Source: a bacterium
GTDB lineage: Bacteria; Cyanobacteriota; Sericytochromatia; S15B-MN24; UBA4093
Length of the DNA: 64,000 bases
Direction of reading: 5' to 3'
Assembly (NCBI GenBank): GCA_017744355.1
Contig: JAGIBK010000002.1
Coordinates: forward strand, 293,001-357,000
Of the stretch, positions 16,557 to 24,557 are shown piece after piece. The notes below the pieces were generated by a model, which saw only the letters and a list, made by a program, of their open reading frames with translations, had not been told where the DNA came from and made no database searches. The translations under genes were made by a program, and so were the position numbers. Each line of letters begins with the position of its first letter. The stretch's first letter is position 1.

Positions 16557-16706
16557 CTACTTGGTCTCGCGGTGCGGGTGCACCGTGCGGCAGCGCTTGC
16601 AGTACTTCTTGAGCTCGACCCGATCCGGATCGTTCTTCTTGTTCTTCATCGTGGTGTAGTTGCGCTCCTTGCACTCGGTGCAAGCCAGCGTGATGATGAC
16701 GCGCAT
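16557..16706 (-). CDS. rpmG: Large ribosomal subunit protein bL33
   Basis: 49 residues: [19 protein letters not shown], then [19 protein letters not shown] and [10 protein letters not shown]. The two CxxC pairs make it the zinc-binding (C+) form. A GAGAGACC-type ribosome site lies upstream. It is the first gene of the rpmG-trnW-secE-nusG-rpl cluster. Confidence 0.97.
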   Translation of the reverse strand: MRVIITLACTECKERNYTTMKNKKNDPDRVELKKYCKRCRTVHPHRETK

Positions 16707-16799
16707 AGTTCCAGGTCTCTCCTATGAATGACACCAGTCGGGCGCCATTAAGGTTTCTTAAACTAGTCTTTAACAGTCCGAAACGGATTGCAGATTTGA

Positions 16800-16828
16800 A
16801 ACTTACCACAACGAAGGGTTGGTGTCAA
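16800..16828 (-). promoter_or_regulatory. Promoter of the rpmG-secE-nusG-rpl cluster (proximal)
   Basis: Consensus TTGACA (16823-16828), a 17-base spacer, TAAGTT (16800-16805) on the minus strand, about 95 bases upstream of rpmG. Confidence 0.55.
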
Positions 16829-16865
16829 ACGCCACGTGTTTCGCGCTGTGAGGTGGATGAACCAC

Positions 16866-16895
16866 AGTGTAGCAGGAAATTGCCTAACCAGACAA
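16866..16895 (-). promoter_or_regulatory. Promoter of the rpmG-secE-nusG-rpl cluster (distal)
   Basis: TTGTCT (16890-16895), an 18-base spacer, TACACT (16866-16871) with an upstream TGC. A second, tandem start for the same cluster. Confidence 0.45.
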
Positions 16896-16910
16896 GCTTT
16901 GCCTGCGCGC

Positions 16911-16940
16911 TTGTCGCAAAATCCGCTCGCACGGTAGACT
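16911..16940 (+). promoter_or_regulatory. Promoter of the glycosyltransferase gene
   Basis: TTGTCG (16911-16916), an 18-base spacer, TAGACT (16935-16940), 26 bases before the ATG. It is divergent from the rpmG promoters. Confidence 0.4.
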
Positions 16941-16966
16941 TGAGAGGATCTTGGAGGGCCCGTTCA

Positions 16967-17893
16967 ATGTCGTTTCCCCAGCTCAGCGTGGTGGTGACCA
17001 CCTACAATCGCGTCGCGATCCTCGAGAAGGCTCTGCGCGCTCTCCTCGACCAAAGAACCGATTTTTCGTACGAGGTCCTGGTGGTGGACGACGGCTCCAC
17101 CGACGGCACTCCCGATTTGATCGCCGCCCTGAGCCTCGACCATCCACACCTGCGGTGCGTGGCCCAGCCCAACCAGGGCCGGGCGCGGGCCCGTAATACC
17201 GGTATCCGCGAGGCGAAGGGGGAGTACCTCTGCTACGTGGATTCGGACGTGGTGGTGGTGCCGACCTTCGTTCAGGCCCACATGGAGGCGCACCGCGTCG
17301 CGCGCGAGAAGCGCCCCGGGCGCGAGGTGTTCGTGCAGGGCCACTCGGTCAACGTGGACGACTTCGAGCGCCTGACCGAGGCCAAGGTGCCGCCCTTCGA
17401 TCCCTCCCGCGCCTTCTTCGATACCAAGAACATCTCCATCCGCCGCGCGCTCCTGGAAGAGGTGGGCGGCTTCGACACGGGCTTCGTGGAGTACGGCTGG
17501 GAGGATCTGGAGATTGGCGTGCGCCTCAAGGCCAAGGGGGTCGGGATCGTCCGCTCGAACGAGGCCCTGGGCTTCCATTATCACCCGGCCTTCACGGTGG
17601 CGGACTTGCCCAAGCTTCGCCGGATCGAGGAGGAGCGCGGGCGGATGGCGGCGCGCTTCCTGGCCATGCACCCGACCCTGGATGTTCGCTTGATGACCCA
17701 GGACACCTGGTTCCACGAGGGCTTGAACGCCATCCTGACCTGGGGTGGGCTCTTGAACGAGCGATCGCTGCGCCCTCTCTTCGAGGCCCTCGAGCGCGCG
17801 GGATATACGGGCGTTGCGGCTCAGCTCGCGCAGATCGTCCTGAACCAGTACAACCTGCGCGAGCTGCGCACGGCCCTGCGCAACAATCCTTAA
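16967..17893 (+). CDS. Family 2 glycosyltransferase
   Basis: 308 residues from the ATG at 16967 (SD TTGGAGGG). The GT-A fold signature is clear: SVVVTTYNRVAILEKALRALL, VLVVDDGSTDGTPDLI, NQGRARARNTGIREAKGEYLCYVDSDVVV (metal-binding DSD) and GFDTGFVEYGWEDLEIGVRLKAKG (the ED of the C-terminal GT2/GT7 type). No membrane segment is seen, so it is a soluble cytoplasmic sugar transferase. Acceptor and donor cannot be told. An upstream extension in frame carries no homology and contains the promoter. No other glycan genes flank it. Confidence 0.88.
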   Translation: MSFPQLSVVVTTYNRVAILEKALRALLDQRTDFSYEVLVVDDGSTDGTPDLIAALSLDHPHLRCVAQPNQGRARARNTGIREAKGEYLCYVDSDVVVVPTFVQAHMEAHRVAREKRPGREVFVQGHSVNVDDFERLTEAKVPPFDPSRAFFDTKNISIRRALLEEVGGFDTGFVEYGWEDLEIGVRLKAKGVGIVRSNEALGFHYHPAFTVADLPKLRRIEEERGRMAARFLAMHPTLDVRLMTQDTWFHEGLNAILTWGGLLNERSLRPLFEALERAGYTGVAAQLAQIVLNQYNLRELRTALRNNP

Positions 17894-18076
17894 AGCCGAA
17901 CGACGCAAGTTGCGCCGGTCCAGCCCGATAGACAGGTGCGGGCGATACCCTCGCTTGCTGTACTTTCTCAACCGAACAGCACAGGAACGAACCGGGTGTC
18001 GGTGCGCTCCGACACTGATTTCTGATTGGTACATATTTCTTTAAGCCTTCTTTGGCTCTCGCTTTGCCCAAGGGGG

Positions 18077-18104
18077 CTGACTTCAAACCAAAGTGTGGTA
18101 GTAT
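18077..18104 (+). promoter_or_regulatory. Putative distal speD promoter
   Basis: CTGACT (18077-18082), a 16-base spacer, TAGTAT (18099-18104) with TGG before it (extended -10). Confidence 0.45.
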
Positions 18105-18147
18105 TTTTCCCCTGATCGGTCCCCTGCCGAAGCCGGCCCTGCCGGGA

Positions 18148-18177
18148 TTGACAGAGGGCCTTTAAACTTGATTTAAT
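18148..18177 (+). promoter_or_regulatory. Putative proximal speD promoter
   Basis: Consensus TTGACA (18148-18153), an 18-base spacer, TTTAAT (18172-18177). Transcription would begin near 18184, leaving a leader of about 205 bases. Confidence 0.5.
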
Positions 18178-18285
18178 AATCCCCTCGCCGCGCTCAACGG
18201 CTCGGCGAAACCCTGGCGACGAGGCTATTACAGGCCGTTTTTGACCCCTCGGGGTCGCGACCTAGACCTCATCGCCTTACCGCTG

Positions 18286-18321
18286 CGACGGACCTCCCCT
18301 ATGCTGGTCTGTCGTTTTTTT
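18286..18321 (+). terminator. Attenuator-like intrinsic terminator in the speD leader
   Basis: CGACGGACC (18286-18294) pairs with GGTCTGTCG (18306-18314) through nine pairs including one G-U, with an 11-base loop, directly followed by seven T (18315-18321). It lies downstream of both promoters and upstream of speD, so speD expression should depend on read-through. Confidence 0.65.
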
Positions 18322-18388
18322 GGCCGCAGGTCGATTCGGACGTAGCGGTAGGCCGGACGACCACCCCGATTTAGGAGGGCTGCTTGAA

Positions 18389-18847
18389 TTGGAACGTACT
18401 GCTCGCGGAGTCTATGGCCCGCACCTGACGCTCGACGCCTACGGATGCGACCCGGAAAAGCTCGCTAACTTTAGCCTTGTCTACGCTTGGCTGAAGGAGC
18501 TCCCCGCTAAGCTCGGTATGGAAGTGTTGTTTCCCCCTTACTGTCACGACTACGTCAACGAGAATCCGCTTGAGAGCGGCGTGACGGGTCTGGTTGGCCT
18601 CACGACCAGCCACTGCAGTATCCACACCTATCCTTACATGCATTGCCAGGACGACCCGAGCTTGGTCGGTATCGCATTTGTGGACGTGTTCAGTTGCTTG
18701 CCCTTCGACACGGATCTCGTGGTCGAGGACTTCAAGGCGACGTTCGGCGGGACCGATTTCCGCGTGAACATCGTCGAGCGCGGCGATCGTTTCCCGATCA
18801 ACCGCGAGCACAAGGCCACCATCGTCCGTCAGACGGCGCTGGTCTAA
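18389..18847 (+). CDS. S-adenosylmethionine decarboxylase (SpeD) family protein, atypical processing site
   Basis: 152 residues from TTG at 18389 (SD AGGAGGG). SpeD enzymes are pyruvoyl-dependent: they self-cleave at a Glu-Ser bond and decarboxylate S-adenosylmethionine to feed spermidine synthesis. The core here is LTTSHCSIHTYPYM, with Ser74, His79 and Cys103 as the likely pyruvoyl precursor and catalytic residues. The residue before Ser is Thr73 rather than the usual Glu, and the His-to-Cys spacing (24) is longer than the 15 of the Thermotoga enzyme. Some SpeD homologues have shifted substrate to ornithine or arginine, so the substrate is open. No speE is nearby, though mtnA (methionine salvage) lies 5 kb away. 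Confidence 0.8.
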   Translation: MERTARGVYGPHLTLDAYGCDPEKLANFSLVYAWLKELPAKLGMEVLFPPYCHDYVNENPLESGVTGLVGLTTSHCSIHTYPYMHCQDDPSLVGIAFVDVFSCLPFDTDLVVEDFKATFGGTDFRVNIVERGDRFPINREHKATIVRQTALV

Positions 18848-18862
18848 CACAGCCAATTCAAG

Positions 18863-18888
18863 CAGGGCCCCGCTTCGGCGGGGCCCTG
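18863..18888 (+). terminator. speD terminator
   Basis: An 11-bp stem 18863-18873/18878-18888 (CAGGGCCCCGC) is capped by a TTCG tetraloop and followed by TTTGCTTGTTT. Confidence 0.9.
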
Positions 18889-19042
18889 TTTGCTTGTTTC
18901 CACGAGGGTAGCTCGCCACCTCCGTCGCCGGAAGCTCGTTCAATCGAGCCGTGGGATCCCCTGACTGCCTCAGCTATCCTGGGCGCAACGATTCCCCACC
19001 CACGGCCGTTCACCTTCACGTTCGGCCTCACGGAGGACCTCC

Positions 19043-19801
19043 ATGCTGCGCACGGAACGCCTCGGCTTCCGGCTCGCGGTTCTGCTGGCGTGCACGATGC
19101 TGGCCGGCTGCGACGCCCTCGGCAACTTCATCCCCGGCATGAGCGGTTACAAGACGGCACCCTCGGGTGGCAAGACCACCCTCTTGACCTTCGAGACTCC
19201 CTCGATGCCCTTCGAGAACGCGGCCAAGGGCGAGGCCACGGGCTTCGCCGCAGGCAACTGGGCCGTGGTGGACGGCAAGCTCCAGCAGACCCAGGGAGCC
19301 ACCGACAACCTCGCCAACCACCTCAAGTACACCGGCGACGCCTTCGGAGATCAGGGCGGCAAGGCCGGCCTCGCCTACCGCGTCAGCGTGGATTGCACGG
19401 TCGCCAAGGAGGCGGATTCACCGGCGGTCCACGGGTACCCGGTGGGCGTGCTCGCCATGATGCCCTACTACAAGGATCCCACCCACTACGTGATGCTCGT
19501 AGCGGACAAGCAGAACCTCTCGTGCTGGGTGGTCAACGGCCAGCGCCCCGCGGGCAGCGAGTGGCCCGCTGACGCCAGGATCTGGGACGAGTGGCTCGCC
19601 GAGCCTTTGGATGCGAAGGCCTCGGTGCGCTGGGGGGCCGAGGTGGATGTGGACAAGAATGAGCTCGTCATCTACGTGAACGACCAGAAGAAGGCCACTC
19701 GGAAAGTGCCCATGATCAACCGCGACCCTCACTGGATCGCGCTGGGCGCCAACGGCAACTACGCTCAGTTCGACAATTTCAAGATTGTCTGGACCAAGTA
19801 G
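19043..19801 (+). CDS. Lipoprotein, paralogue of the next gene (LamG/jelly-roll-like)
   Basis: 252 residues, ATG after CGGAGGACCTCC. Lipobox MLAGC (Cys23). The body (about 45-252) reads as a beta-sandwich: TLLTFETPSMPFENAAKGE, GFAAGNWAVVDGKLQQTQ, MMPYYKDPTHYVMLVADKQN, WGAEVDVDKNELVIYVNDQ and ALGANGNYAQFDNFKIVWTK. The terminal NGNYAQFDNFKI is typical of LamG or 3-keto-disaccharide-hydrolase-like jelly rolls. It shares the MPxYKDxTHYV block and C-terminal pattern with the gene that follows ten bases later. Likely a surface carbohydrate-binding lipoprotein (inference). Confidence 0.8.
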   Translation: MLRTERLGFRLAVLLACTMLAGCDALGNFIPGMSGYKTAPSGGKTTLLTFETPSMPFENAAKGEATGFAAGNWAVVDGKLQQTQGATDNLANHLKYTGDAFGDQGGKAGLAYRVSVDCTVAKEADSPAVHGYPVGVLAMMPYYKDPTHYVMLVADKQNLSCWVVNGQRPAGSEWPADARIWDEWLAEPLDAKASVRWGAEVDVDKNELVIYVNDQKKATRKVPMINRDPHWIALGANGNYAQFDNFKIVWTK

Positions 19802-19811
19802 GAGGGGCCTC

Positions 19812-20747
19812 ATGAAGACGCGTATCCTCTGGTCGTCGCTGATCCTGGTGGCGATCGCCGCCTGCTCCAAGGGCGGCGACGGGAATGGCCCCATCAGCCC
19901 CAATAAGACGGCCCCGGAAGGACCCCCCAAGGAGTTCTTGGGCGAGCCCCAGGAATTTCCCGCGGGTCCCGCGGCCGACGGGGCGACCTTGGTCGAGCGG
20001 GTGGACTTCCAGACTGCGGACGTGCCCTTCCGGGACGCGGTCTCCCAGGCGGCCATGGCCTCGGGCAGCTTCGCTCCGGGCAAGTGGACGAGCGGCAACG
20101 GGGTCTACGTCCAGGAGGAGCCCGGCAGCAACACCCGCCTTTCGATCAGGCGCTACACGGGCAACATGGGCACCCGCTACCGGGCCGAGGTGACGGGCTG
20201 GGTCTACCGGGCCTTCGTCGCCGACCCGAGCAAGGACCAGGGTGTGGTCATCCTGATGCCCTTCTACAAGGACGAGACCCACTATGTCATCTGCTCGGCG
20301 AGCCCCAACGTGGCCGAGGCCTGGGTCTGCAACGGGCAGATGCCCGGCGGCTCGTGGCCGACCAGCAACAAGCTGTGGGGCCAGATGATCGCGCCGGCGC
20401 GCACGGTGGGCAGCGCCTTCACCTGGACTTGCGACGTGGACACCACCGCGAATTCCATGACCATCTACCTCAATGGGGACAAGAAGGCGACCGTCACCTC
20501 GCCCTTGATCGATGGAGCAGGCACGGTCGCGCTCGCCTCCAACGGGGCCCAGGTCAAGTACGCGGGCTTCAAGCTCTACAGCCTCGCGGGCGGGACCGCG
20601 GCTGAGCCGCCGGCCCCTGGGACCGCCCGGCCTAATGTCCCGGCGCCGGTTCCGGGCGCGCGGCCCAACGCTCCGGCGCCCCGCGCGCCGCAACCGCCGG
20701 CACCGCGAGCGCCTCAGCCGCCTGCCGAGCCTGTGGAGGACCGCTAG
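19812..20747 (+). CDS. Lipoprotein, paralogue of the preceding gene, with Pro-rich tail
   Basis: 311 residues from the ATG at 19812 (SD AGGAGGGG). Lipobox IAAC (Cys18). The central domain (about 58-265) matches the upstream neighbour: FQTADVPFRDAV, MPFYKDETHYVICSASPN, MTIYLNGDKKATVTSPL and ALASNGAQVKYAGFKLYSL. A Pro/Ala-rich low-complexity tail (RAPQPPAPRAPQPPAEP) follows, absent from the neighbour. The pair is co-transcribed and arose by tandem duplication. Function unknown beyond a probable ligand-binding jelly roll. Confidence 0.8.
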   Translation: MKTRILWSSLILVAIAACSKGGDGNGPISPNKTAPEGPPKEFLGEPQEFPAGPAADGATLVERVDFQTADVPFRDAVSQAAMASGSFAPGKWTSGNGVYVQEEPGSNTRLSIRRYTGNMGTRYRAEVTGWVYRAFVADPSKDQGVVILMPFYKDETHYVICSASPNVAEAWVCNGQMPGGSWPTSNKLWGQMIAPARTVGSAFTWTCDVDTTANSMTIYLNGDKKATVTSPLIDGAGTVALASNGAQVKYAGFKLYSLAGGTAAEPPAPGTARPNVPAPVPGARPNAPAPRAPQPPAPRAPQPPAEPVEDR

Positions 20748-20759
20748 CATTTCCTCATG

Positions 20760-20768
20760 TGGTATCAT
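20760..20768 (+). promoter_or_regulatory. Extended -10 of the UDP-sugar pyrophosphorylase gene
   Basis: TGGTATCAT, 13 bases past the preceding stop; no convincing -35. Confidence 0.4.
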
Positions 20769-20776
20769 CACTAGGG

Positions 20777-20815
20777 GATGGCCCGGATGCCGCGCATGGC
20801 GGCGGCCGGGCCATC
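20777..20815 (+). repeat. Hairpin in the leader of the UDP-sugar pyrophosphorylase gene
   Basis: GATGGCCCGG (20777-20786) and CCGGGCCATC (20806-20815) are perfect complements enclosing a smaller CCGC/GCGG stem. There is no T tract after it. It may end the lipoprotein transcript or act in the leader. Confidence 0.6.
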
Positions 20816-20862
20816 GTTGACCATCACGGCCTTTCGAGGATGAGGGGCCCAGGAGAGGATCG

Positions 20863-21909
20863 ATGGAGCAGCAATTCGAGCATCTGGTCTCGCGGTATCG
20901 CTCGGGCGAGTGGACTGCGCGGAGCAACAGCCTGAAGGCCGTCGTCGAGCCGCCCGCCCCCGGAGACATCCAGCGCCTGCCCGAACGGGGCAGCGCCGAG
21001 TACCGGGCCCTAGAGGCGCTCGGTCGCGAGGCCATCGAGGCGGGAGCCGTCGGGGCGCTGATCCTTGCAGGCGGCATGGCGACCCGCTTCAACTGGGAGC
21101 GGCCCAAGGGGGTCTACCCCATCCTCGACGGGGCGAGCTTCCTGGAGCTCAAGATCCGCTGGATTCGCGAGCAGTCGCCGACCTTGCCGATCTTCATCAT
21201 GACGAGCTTCCACACCCACGAGGCGATCGCCGAGCACCTGGAGGCGCATTCCTACTTCGGCTCGGACCCCTCGCGGATCCACCTGTTCCGCCAGTACCGC
21301 TTCCCGCGCCTCTGCCCGGATGGGACCTTCTTCAGGTCGGCCGACGGCACCGAGGACCATGCGGCCCCCGGTCACGGGGACTTCGTGGCGGCTCTCAACG
21401 AGACAGGGCTGCTCCAGCGCTTCATGGCCGAGGGCGGTCGTTATCTGCTCTTCTCCAACGTGGACAACCTGGGGGCGTCCATCGACCCGGCGATCATCGG
21501 CTGCCACATTCAGGCGAACCGCCCCATGACGGTCGAGGTCGCCGCCAAGCTGCCCGGCGACAAGGGCGGGGCCCCGGCGCGGGTGAACGGTCGCATGCAG
21601 CTGGTCGAGGGCTTCGCCTTCCCTGCCGATTTCAATCAGGACCTGATCCCGGTCTTCAATACCGCGACCTACGTCTTCACCGCGGAGGCCCTTGCGCAGG
21701 CCATCGACTTGCCCTGGTACGTGGTCGAGAAGAAGGTCCACGGGGCGCCGGTGATCCAGTTCGAGCACCTGGCGGGCGATCTGACCTGCTCCCTGGAGGC
21801 CCTCTTCCTCGAGATCGAGCGCGACGAGCGCTTCATCCCGGTCAAGAGCCAGGACGAGGTGCCAGCGGCCCAGGAGCTGATCCGGCGCAAGCGCGCAGTG
21901 CTCGCCTAG
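20863..21909 (+). CDS. UTP-sugar-1-phosphate uridylyltransferase (UDPGP family)
   Basis: 348 residues, ATG after GAGAGGATCG. The nucleotide-binding loop ALILAGGMATRFNWERPKGVYPI (about 66-88) is the LAGG.ATR....PKG signature of eukaryote-type UDP-glucose and UDP-GlcNAc pyrophosphorylases. PGHGDFVAAL and LLFSNVDNLGASIDP (the metal-site NVDN) fit too. It would make a UDP-sugar for glycan or envelope synthesis. It is shorter than eukaryotic members (about 450-500), like some bacterial forms. Glucose versus GlcNAc specificity cannot be read. Confidence 0.82.
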   Translation: MEQQFEHLVSRYRSGEWTARSNSLKAVVEPPAPGDIQRLPERGSAEYRALEALGREAIEAGAVGALILAGGMATRFNWERPKGVYPILDGASFLELKIRWIREQSPTLPIFIMTSFHTHEAIAEHLEAHSYFGSDPSRIHLFRQYRFPRLCPDGTFFRSADGTEDHAAPGHGDFVAALNETGLLQRFMAEGGRYLLFSNVDNLGASIDPAIIGCHIQANRPMTVEVAAKLPGDKGGAPARVNGRMQLVEGFAFPADFNQDLIPVFNTATYVFTAEALAQAIDLPWYVVEKKVHGAPVIQFEHLAGDLTCSLEALFLEIERDERFIPVKSQDEVPAAQELIRRKRAVLA

Positions 21910-21919
21910 TCTATCGCCA

Positions 21920-21953
21920 AAAAAGGGGGCGGCCGAAAGGCCGCCCCCTTTTT
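21920..21953. terminator. Bidirectional terminator
   Basis: A 15-bp stem 21920-21934/21939-21953 with a GAAA loop and A/T runs on both sides, between the convergent UDPGP and miaB genes. Confidence 0.9.
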
Positions 21954-21961
21954 GAATTTTT

Positions 21962-23335
21962 CTACGCCATCTGCAGCGGCACGATCGACTTGACGATCTC
22001 GCCACGCAAGGTGAAGGGCCGGGCCTCGGTGACTTCGACCTTGACGATCTGGCCTTCGAGCGAGGCATCGCCCGGGAAGTAGCAGATCTTGTTGCCGCGG
22101 GTGCGGCCCTGGAAGACCTCGGGGTTCTTGGAGCTGGGGCCTTCGACCAGGACCTCCTGGATGGTGCCCACCAAGCGGCGGTTGCGGCGGTAGGAGACCT
22201 CGGCAACCTTGTCGTTGAGGCGCTGGAGGCGATCGGCCTTCACGTCCTCGCTGAGCTGGTCGTCACGCTTGCCCGCGGGGGTCCACTGGCGGATCGAGTA
22301 GCTCGCGGTGTTGTTGGAGTCGAACTCGACCGCCTCGACCACCGCCAGGGTCTCCAGGAACTCCTCTTCGGTCTCGCCGGGGAAGCCGACGATGAGGTCG
22401 CCCGAGATGACGGCGTCGGGGATGTGCTTGCGGATGAGCTCCACCTTCTCCATGTACTGGGCGACGGTGTAGAGGCGCTTCATCTCGGCGAGGACCTTGT
22501 CGGAGCCCGCCTGGATGGGGAAGTGGAAGTACTCCATCACGTTGGGTAGCTCGGCGACGGTCTTGACCAGCTCCTCGGTCATGTCGAGGGGGTGCGAGGT
22601 GATGAAGCGGATCCGCTCGACGCCGGGGATGGCCGAGAGGCGGCGCAGCAGGGCGGCAAGCGTCGTCTTCTCGTCGCCGGCAAGCTCCATGCCGTAGCGA
22701 TCGACCGTCTGGCCGAGCAGGGTGAATTCCTTGAAGCCCTCGGCGATCAGCTCGCGGACTTCCTTCTCGATGGCGTCGGGTTTGCGGCTCTGGTAGGGCC
22801 CGCGGGTGTAGGGCACGATGCAGTAGGTGCAGAAGTAGCTGCAGCCGTAGATGATGGGCACCCAGGCGTGGTACTTGCCCTCGCGGACGGTGGGCATGTC
22901 GTCGGGGATGGGGGCCTTGAGGTTGCCGATCCGGGTGATGGGGCCCTTGACCCGGGCTTCTTCGAGCAACTCGGGCAACTCGTGGAAGTTGTGGGTGCCG
23001 ACCACCACGTCCACCGAGGGGACGCGGGCGCGGATCTTGTCCTTCTCCTGCTGGGCGACGCAGCCCATGACGGCGATCTGGACGTCGGGGTTGTCCCGCT
23101 TGCGCTCCTTCCAGACCCCGAGCAGGCTGAAGAGCTTGTCCTCGGCCTTTTCGCGGATCGAGCAGGTATTGGCGATGAGCAGGTCCGCCTCGGCCTCGTC
23201 GTCGGTCAGCCGGTAACCCTCGGCGGCGAGCATGCCGAGCACCTTCTCGGAGTCAGAGATGTTCATCTGACAGCCGTGCGTCTTGATGTAGACGTGCTTG
23301 GTGGCAGTCGATTCCGGGGTTTCGGCGAGGCTCAT
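21962..23335 (-). CDS. miaB: tRNA-2-methylthio-N6-dimethylallyladenosine synthase
   Basis: 457 residues, ATG with GAGAGGAAAG upstream. This methylthiotransferase adds the ms2 group to i6A37 of tRNAs. N-terminal MTTase domain with its three Cys (THGCQMNISDSE, NTCSIREKAE, MGCVAQQE), a radical-SAM domain with CSYFCTYCIVPYTRG (about 160) and a C-terminal TRAM domain ending LRGEIVKSIVPLQMA. The QMN in the first motif supports MiaB rather than RimO or MtaB. Confidence 0.96.
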   Translation of the reverse strand: MSLAETPESTATKHVYIKTHGCQMNISDSEKVLGMLAAEGYRLTDDEAEADLLIANTCSIREKAEDKLFSLLGVWKERKRDNPDVQIAVMGCVAQQEKDKIRARVPSVDVVVGTHNFHELPELLEEARVKGPITRIGNLKAPIPDDMPTVREGKYHAWVPIIYGCSYFCTYCIVPYTRGPYQSRKPDAIEKEVRELIAEGFKEFTLLGQTVDRYGMELAGDEKTTLAALLRRLSAIPGVERIRFITSHPLDMTEELVKTVAELPNVMEYFHFPIQAGSDKVLAEMKRLYTVAQYMEKVELIRKHIPDAVISGDLIVGFPGETEEEFLETLAVVEAVEFDSNNTASYSIRQWTPAGKRDDQLSEDVKADRLQRLNDKVAEVSYRRNRRLVGTIQEVLVEGPSSKNPEVFQGRTRGNKICYFPGDASLEGQIVKVEVTEARPFTLRGEIVKSIVPLQMA

Positions 23336-23375
23336 GGCGGCGCTTTCCTCTCAGTACGGGGTGATCCGACTCATG

Positions 23376-23384
23376 ATTGTAGCA
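23376..23384 (-). promoter_or_regulatory. Extended -10 of miaB
   Basis: TGCTACAAT on the minus strand, about 40 bases upstream of the ATG; same element as at rlmN. Confidence 0.5.
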
Positions 23385-23413
23385 TGGTCGCCTGAAGGCT
23401 TACCGCCTCGCCT

Positions 23414-24460
23414 TCAGGCCTCGGCCTCGACGCCCATGAGCTGCGCGATCGCCCGTTCGTAGGGTGCTCTGAGGATGCCGCGCTCGGTGATGATCCCCCG
23501 GATCAGGTGCTGAGGCGTGACGTCGAAGCTGGGGTTCGCCACCCGCACCCCCTCGGGGGCGATGCGCCGGCCGTCGATCTCGGTGACCTCGCGCGGGTCC
23601 CGGTCCTCGATGGGGATCTCGGCGCCGGTCGGCGTCGCGGGATCGATGGTCGAGGTGGGGGCGGCGATGTAGAAGGGGATACCGTGGGCCTGGGCGAGCA
23701 CCGCGAGGCCGTAGGTGCCGATCTTGTTGGCGGTGTCGCCGTTGGCGGCGATCCGGTCGGCGCCGGTGACGATCAGATCGACCTGCCCGCGCTGCATGAA
23801 GTGGGCGGCCATGTTGTCGGAGATGAGGGTGAAGGGGATCCCGAGCCGGTCGAGCTCCCAGGCGTTGAGGCGGGCGCCCTGCAGGCGCGGGCGGGTCTCG
23901 TCGACCCACACGTGGAGCTGCTTGCCCATTTCGTGGGCAGCCCGGATCACCCCGACGGCCGTCCCGTAATCGACGGTGGCGAGCGCGCCGGTCGAGCAGT
24001 GAGTGAGCACGTTCATCCCGTCGTGGATGAGGGTCGCGCCGTGCTGGCCGATGGCGCGGTTGATCGCCTCGTCCTCGCGGGCCATCACCTGGGCTTCGAG
24101 CACCAAGTAGTTGACGAGCTCGTGGACGCCGATGTGGAGCTTCTCCTCGGCGACGAGGAGCATGCGATCGAGGGCCCAGCCGAGGTTGACCGCGGTGGGG
24201 CGGGTGGCGCGCAACTCGCGTGCGGCGTGCCGGATCGCCGTGAGCAGGGAGTTGGTGTCGGTCGCCTGGGCGGCCTGGGCGGCGAGCGCGAGCCCCATGG
24301 CCGCGGCCACCCCGATGGCGGGGGCGCCCCGGACCTGCATGGAGGCGATGGCGTGGGCGACGTCCTGATAGGTCTTGCAGGTGACGAGCGCGGTCTCGCC
24401 GGGCAGCCGGGTCTGGTCGATCAGGACGACGGCATCCTCGTGCCACTGGACGGTCTTCAC
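23414..24460 (-). CDS. mtnA: Methylthioribose-1-phosphate isomerase
   Basis: 348 residues from GTG at 24460, chosen because AGGAG lies seven bases upstream (a frame to 24493 is longer but begins within the promoter). It converts MTR-1-P to MTRu-1-P in methionine salvage from methylthioadenosine. Motifs: MQVRGAPAIGVAAAMGLALA, catalytic Cys in VLTHCSTGALATVDYGTA, ETRPRLQGARLNAWEL and catalytic Asp in VTGADRIAANGDTANKIGTY. No other mtn gene is in the window, but the speD homologue would generate the relevant by-product. Confidence 0.95.
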   Translation of the reverse strand: MKTVQWHEDAVVLIDQTRLPGETALVTCKTYQDVAHAIASMQVRGAPAIGVAAAMGLALAAQAAQATDTNSLLTAIRHAARELRATRPTAVNLGWALDRMLLVAEEKLHIGVHELVNYLVLEAQVMAREDEAINRAIGQHGATLIHDGMNVLTHCSTGALATVDYGTAVGVIRAAHEMGKQLHVWVDETRPRLQGARLNAWELDRLGIPFTLISDNMAAHFMQRGQVDLIVTGADRIAANGDTANKIGTYGLAVLAQAHGIPFYIAAPTSTIDPATPTGAEIPIEDRDPREVTEIDGRRIAPEGVRVANPSFDVTPQHLIRGIITERGILRAPYERAIAQLMGVEAEA

Positions 24461-24493
24461 GCACAAGCTCCTCTCGAAGGGGACGACCCCCAT

Positions 24494-24499
24494 ATTCTA
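24494..24499 (-). promoter_or_regulatory. Putative mtnA -10 element
   Basis: TAGAAT on the minus strand, 33 bases before the GTG start; no good -35. Confidence 0.35.
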
Positions 24500-24509
24500 C
24501 ACGCCAAAA

Positions 24510-24535
24510 GGCCTCCCGGACGGATCCGGGAGGCC
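24510..24535. terminator. Terminator of the glutamate dehydrogenase gene
   Basis: An 11-bp stem GGCCTCCCGGA at 24510-24520/24525-24535, T-rich on the minus-strand 3' side (CTTTTGG) and with TTTTTT on the other side. Confidence 0.85.
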
Positions 24536-24557
24536 AAGGGTTTTTTGCGGCTTCGCC

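Larger units (their letters stand above)
17894..18388 (+). promoter_or_regulatory. 495-bp intergenic region: GT terminator-like hairpin, two promoters, speD leader with attenuator-like terminator
   Basis: No gene is visible. It holds a weak hairpin at 17996-18015 (7-bp stem GTGTCGG/CCGACAC) after the glycosyltransferase. Promoter elements lie at 18077-18104 and 18148-18177, a small stem GACCCC/GGGGTC at 18243-18256, and a terminator hairpin at 18286-18321 only 67 bases before the speD start. TACCGCT (18278-18284) can also pair with AGCGGTA downstream of the terminator. Confidence 0.6.
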
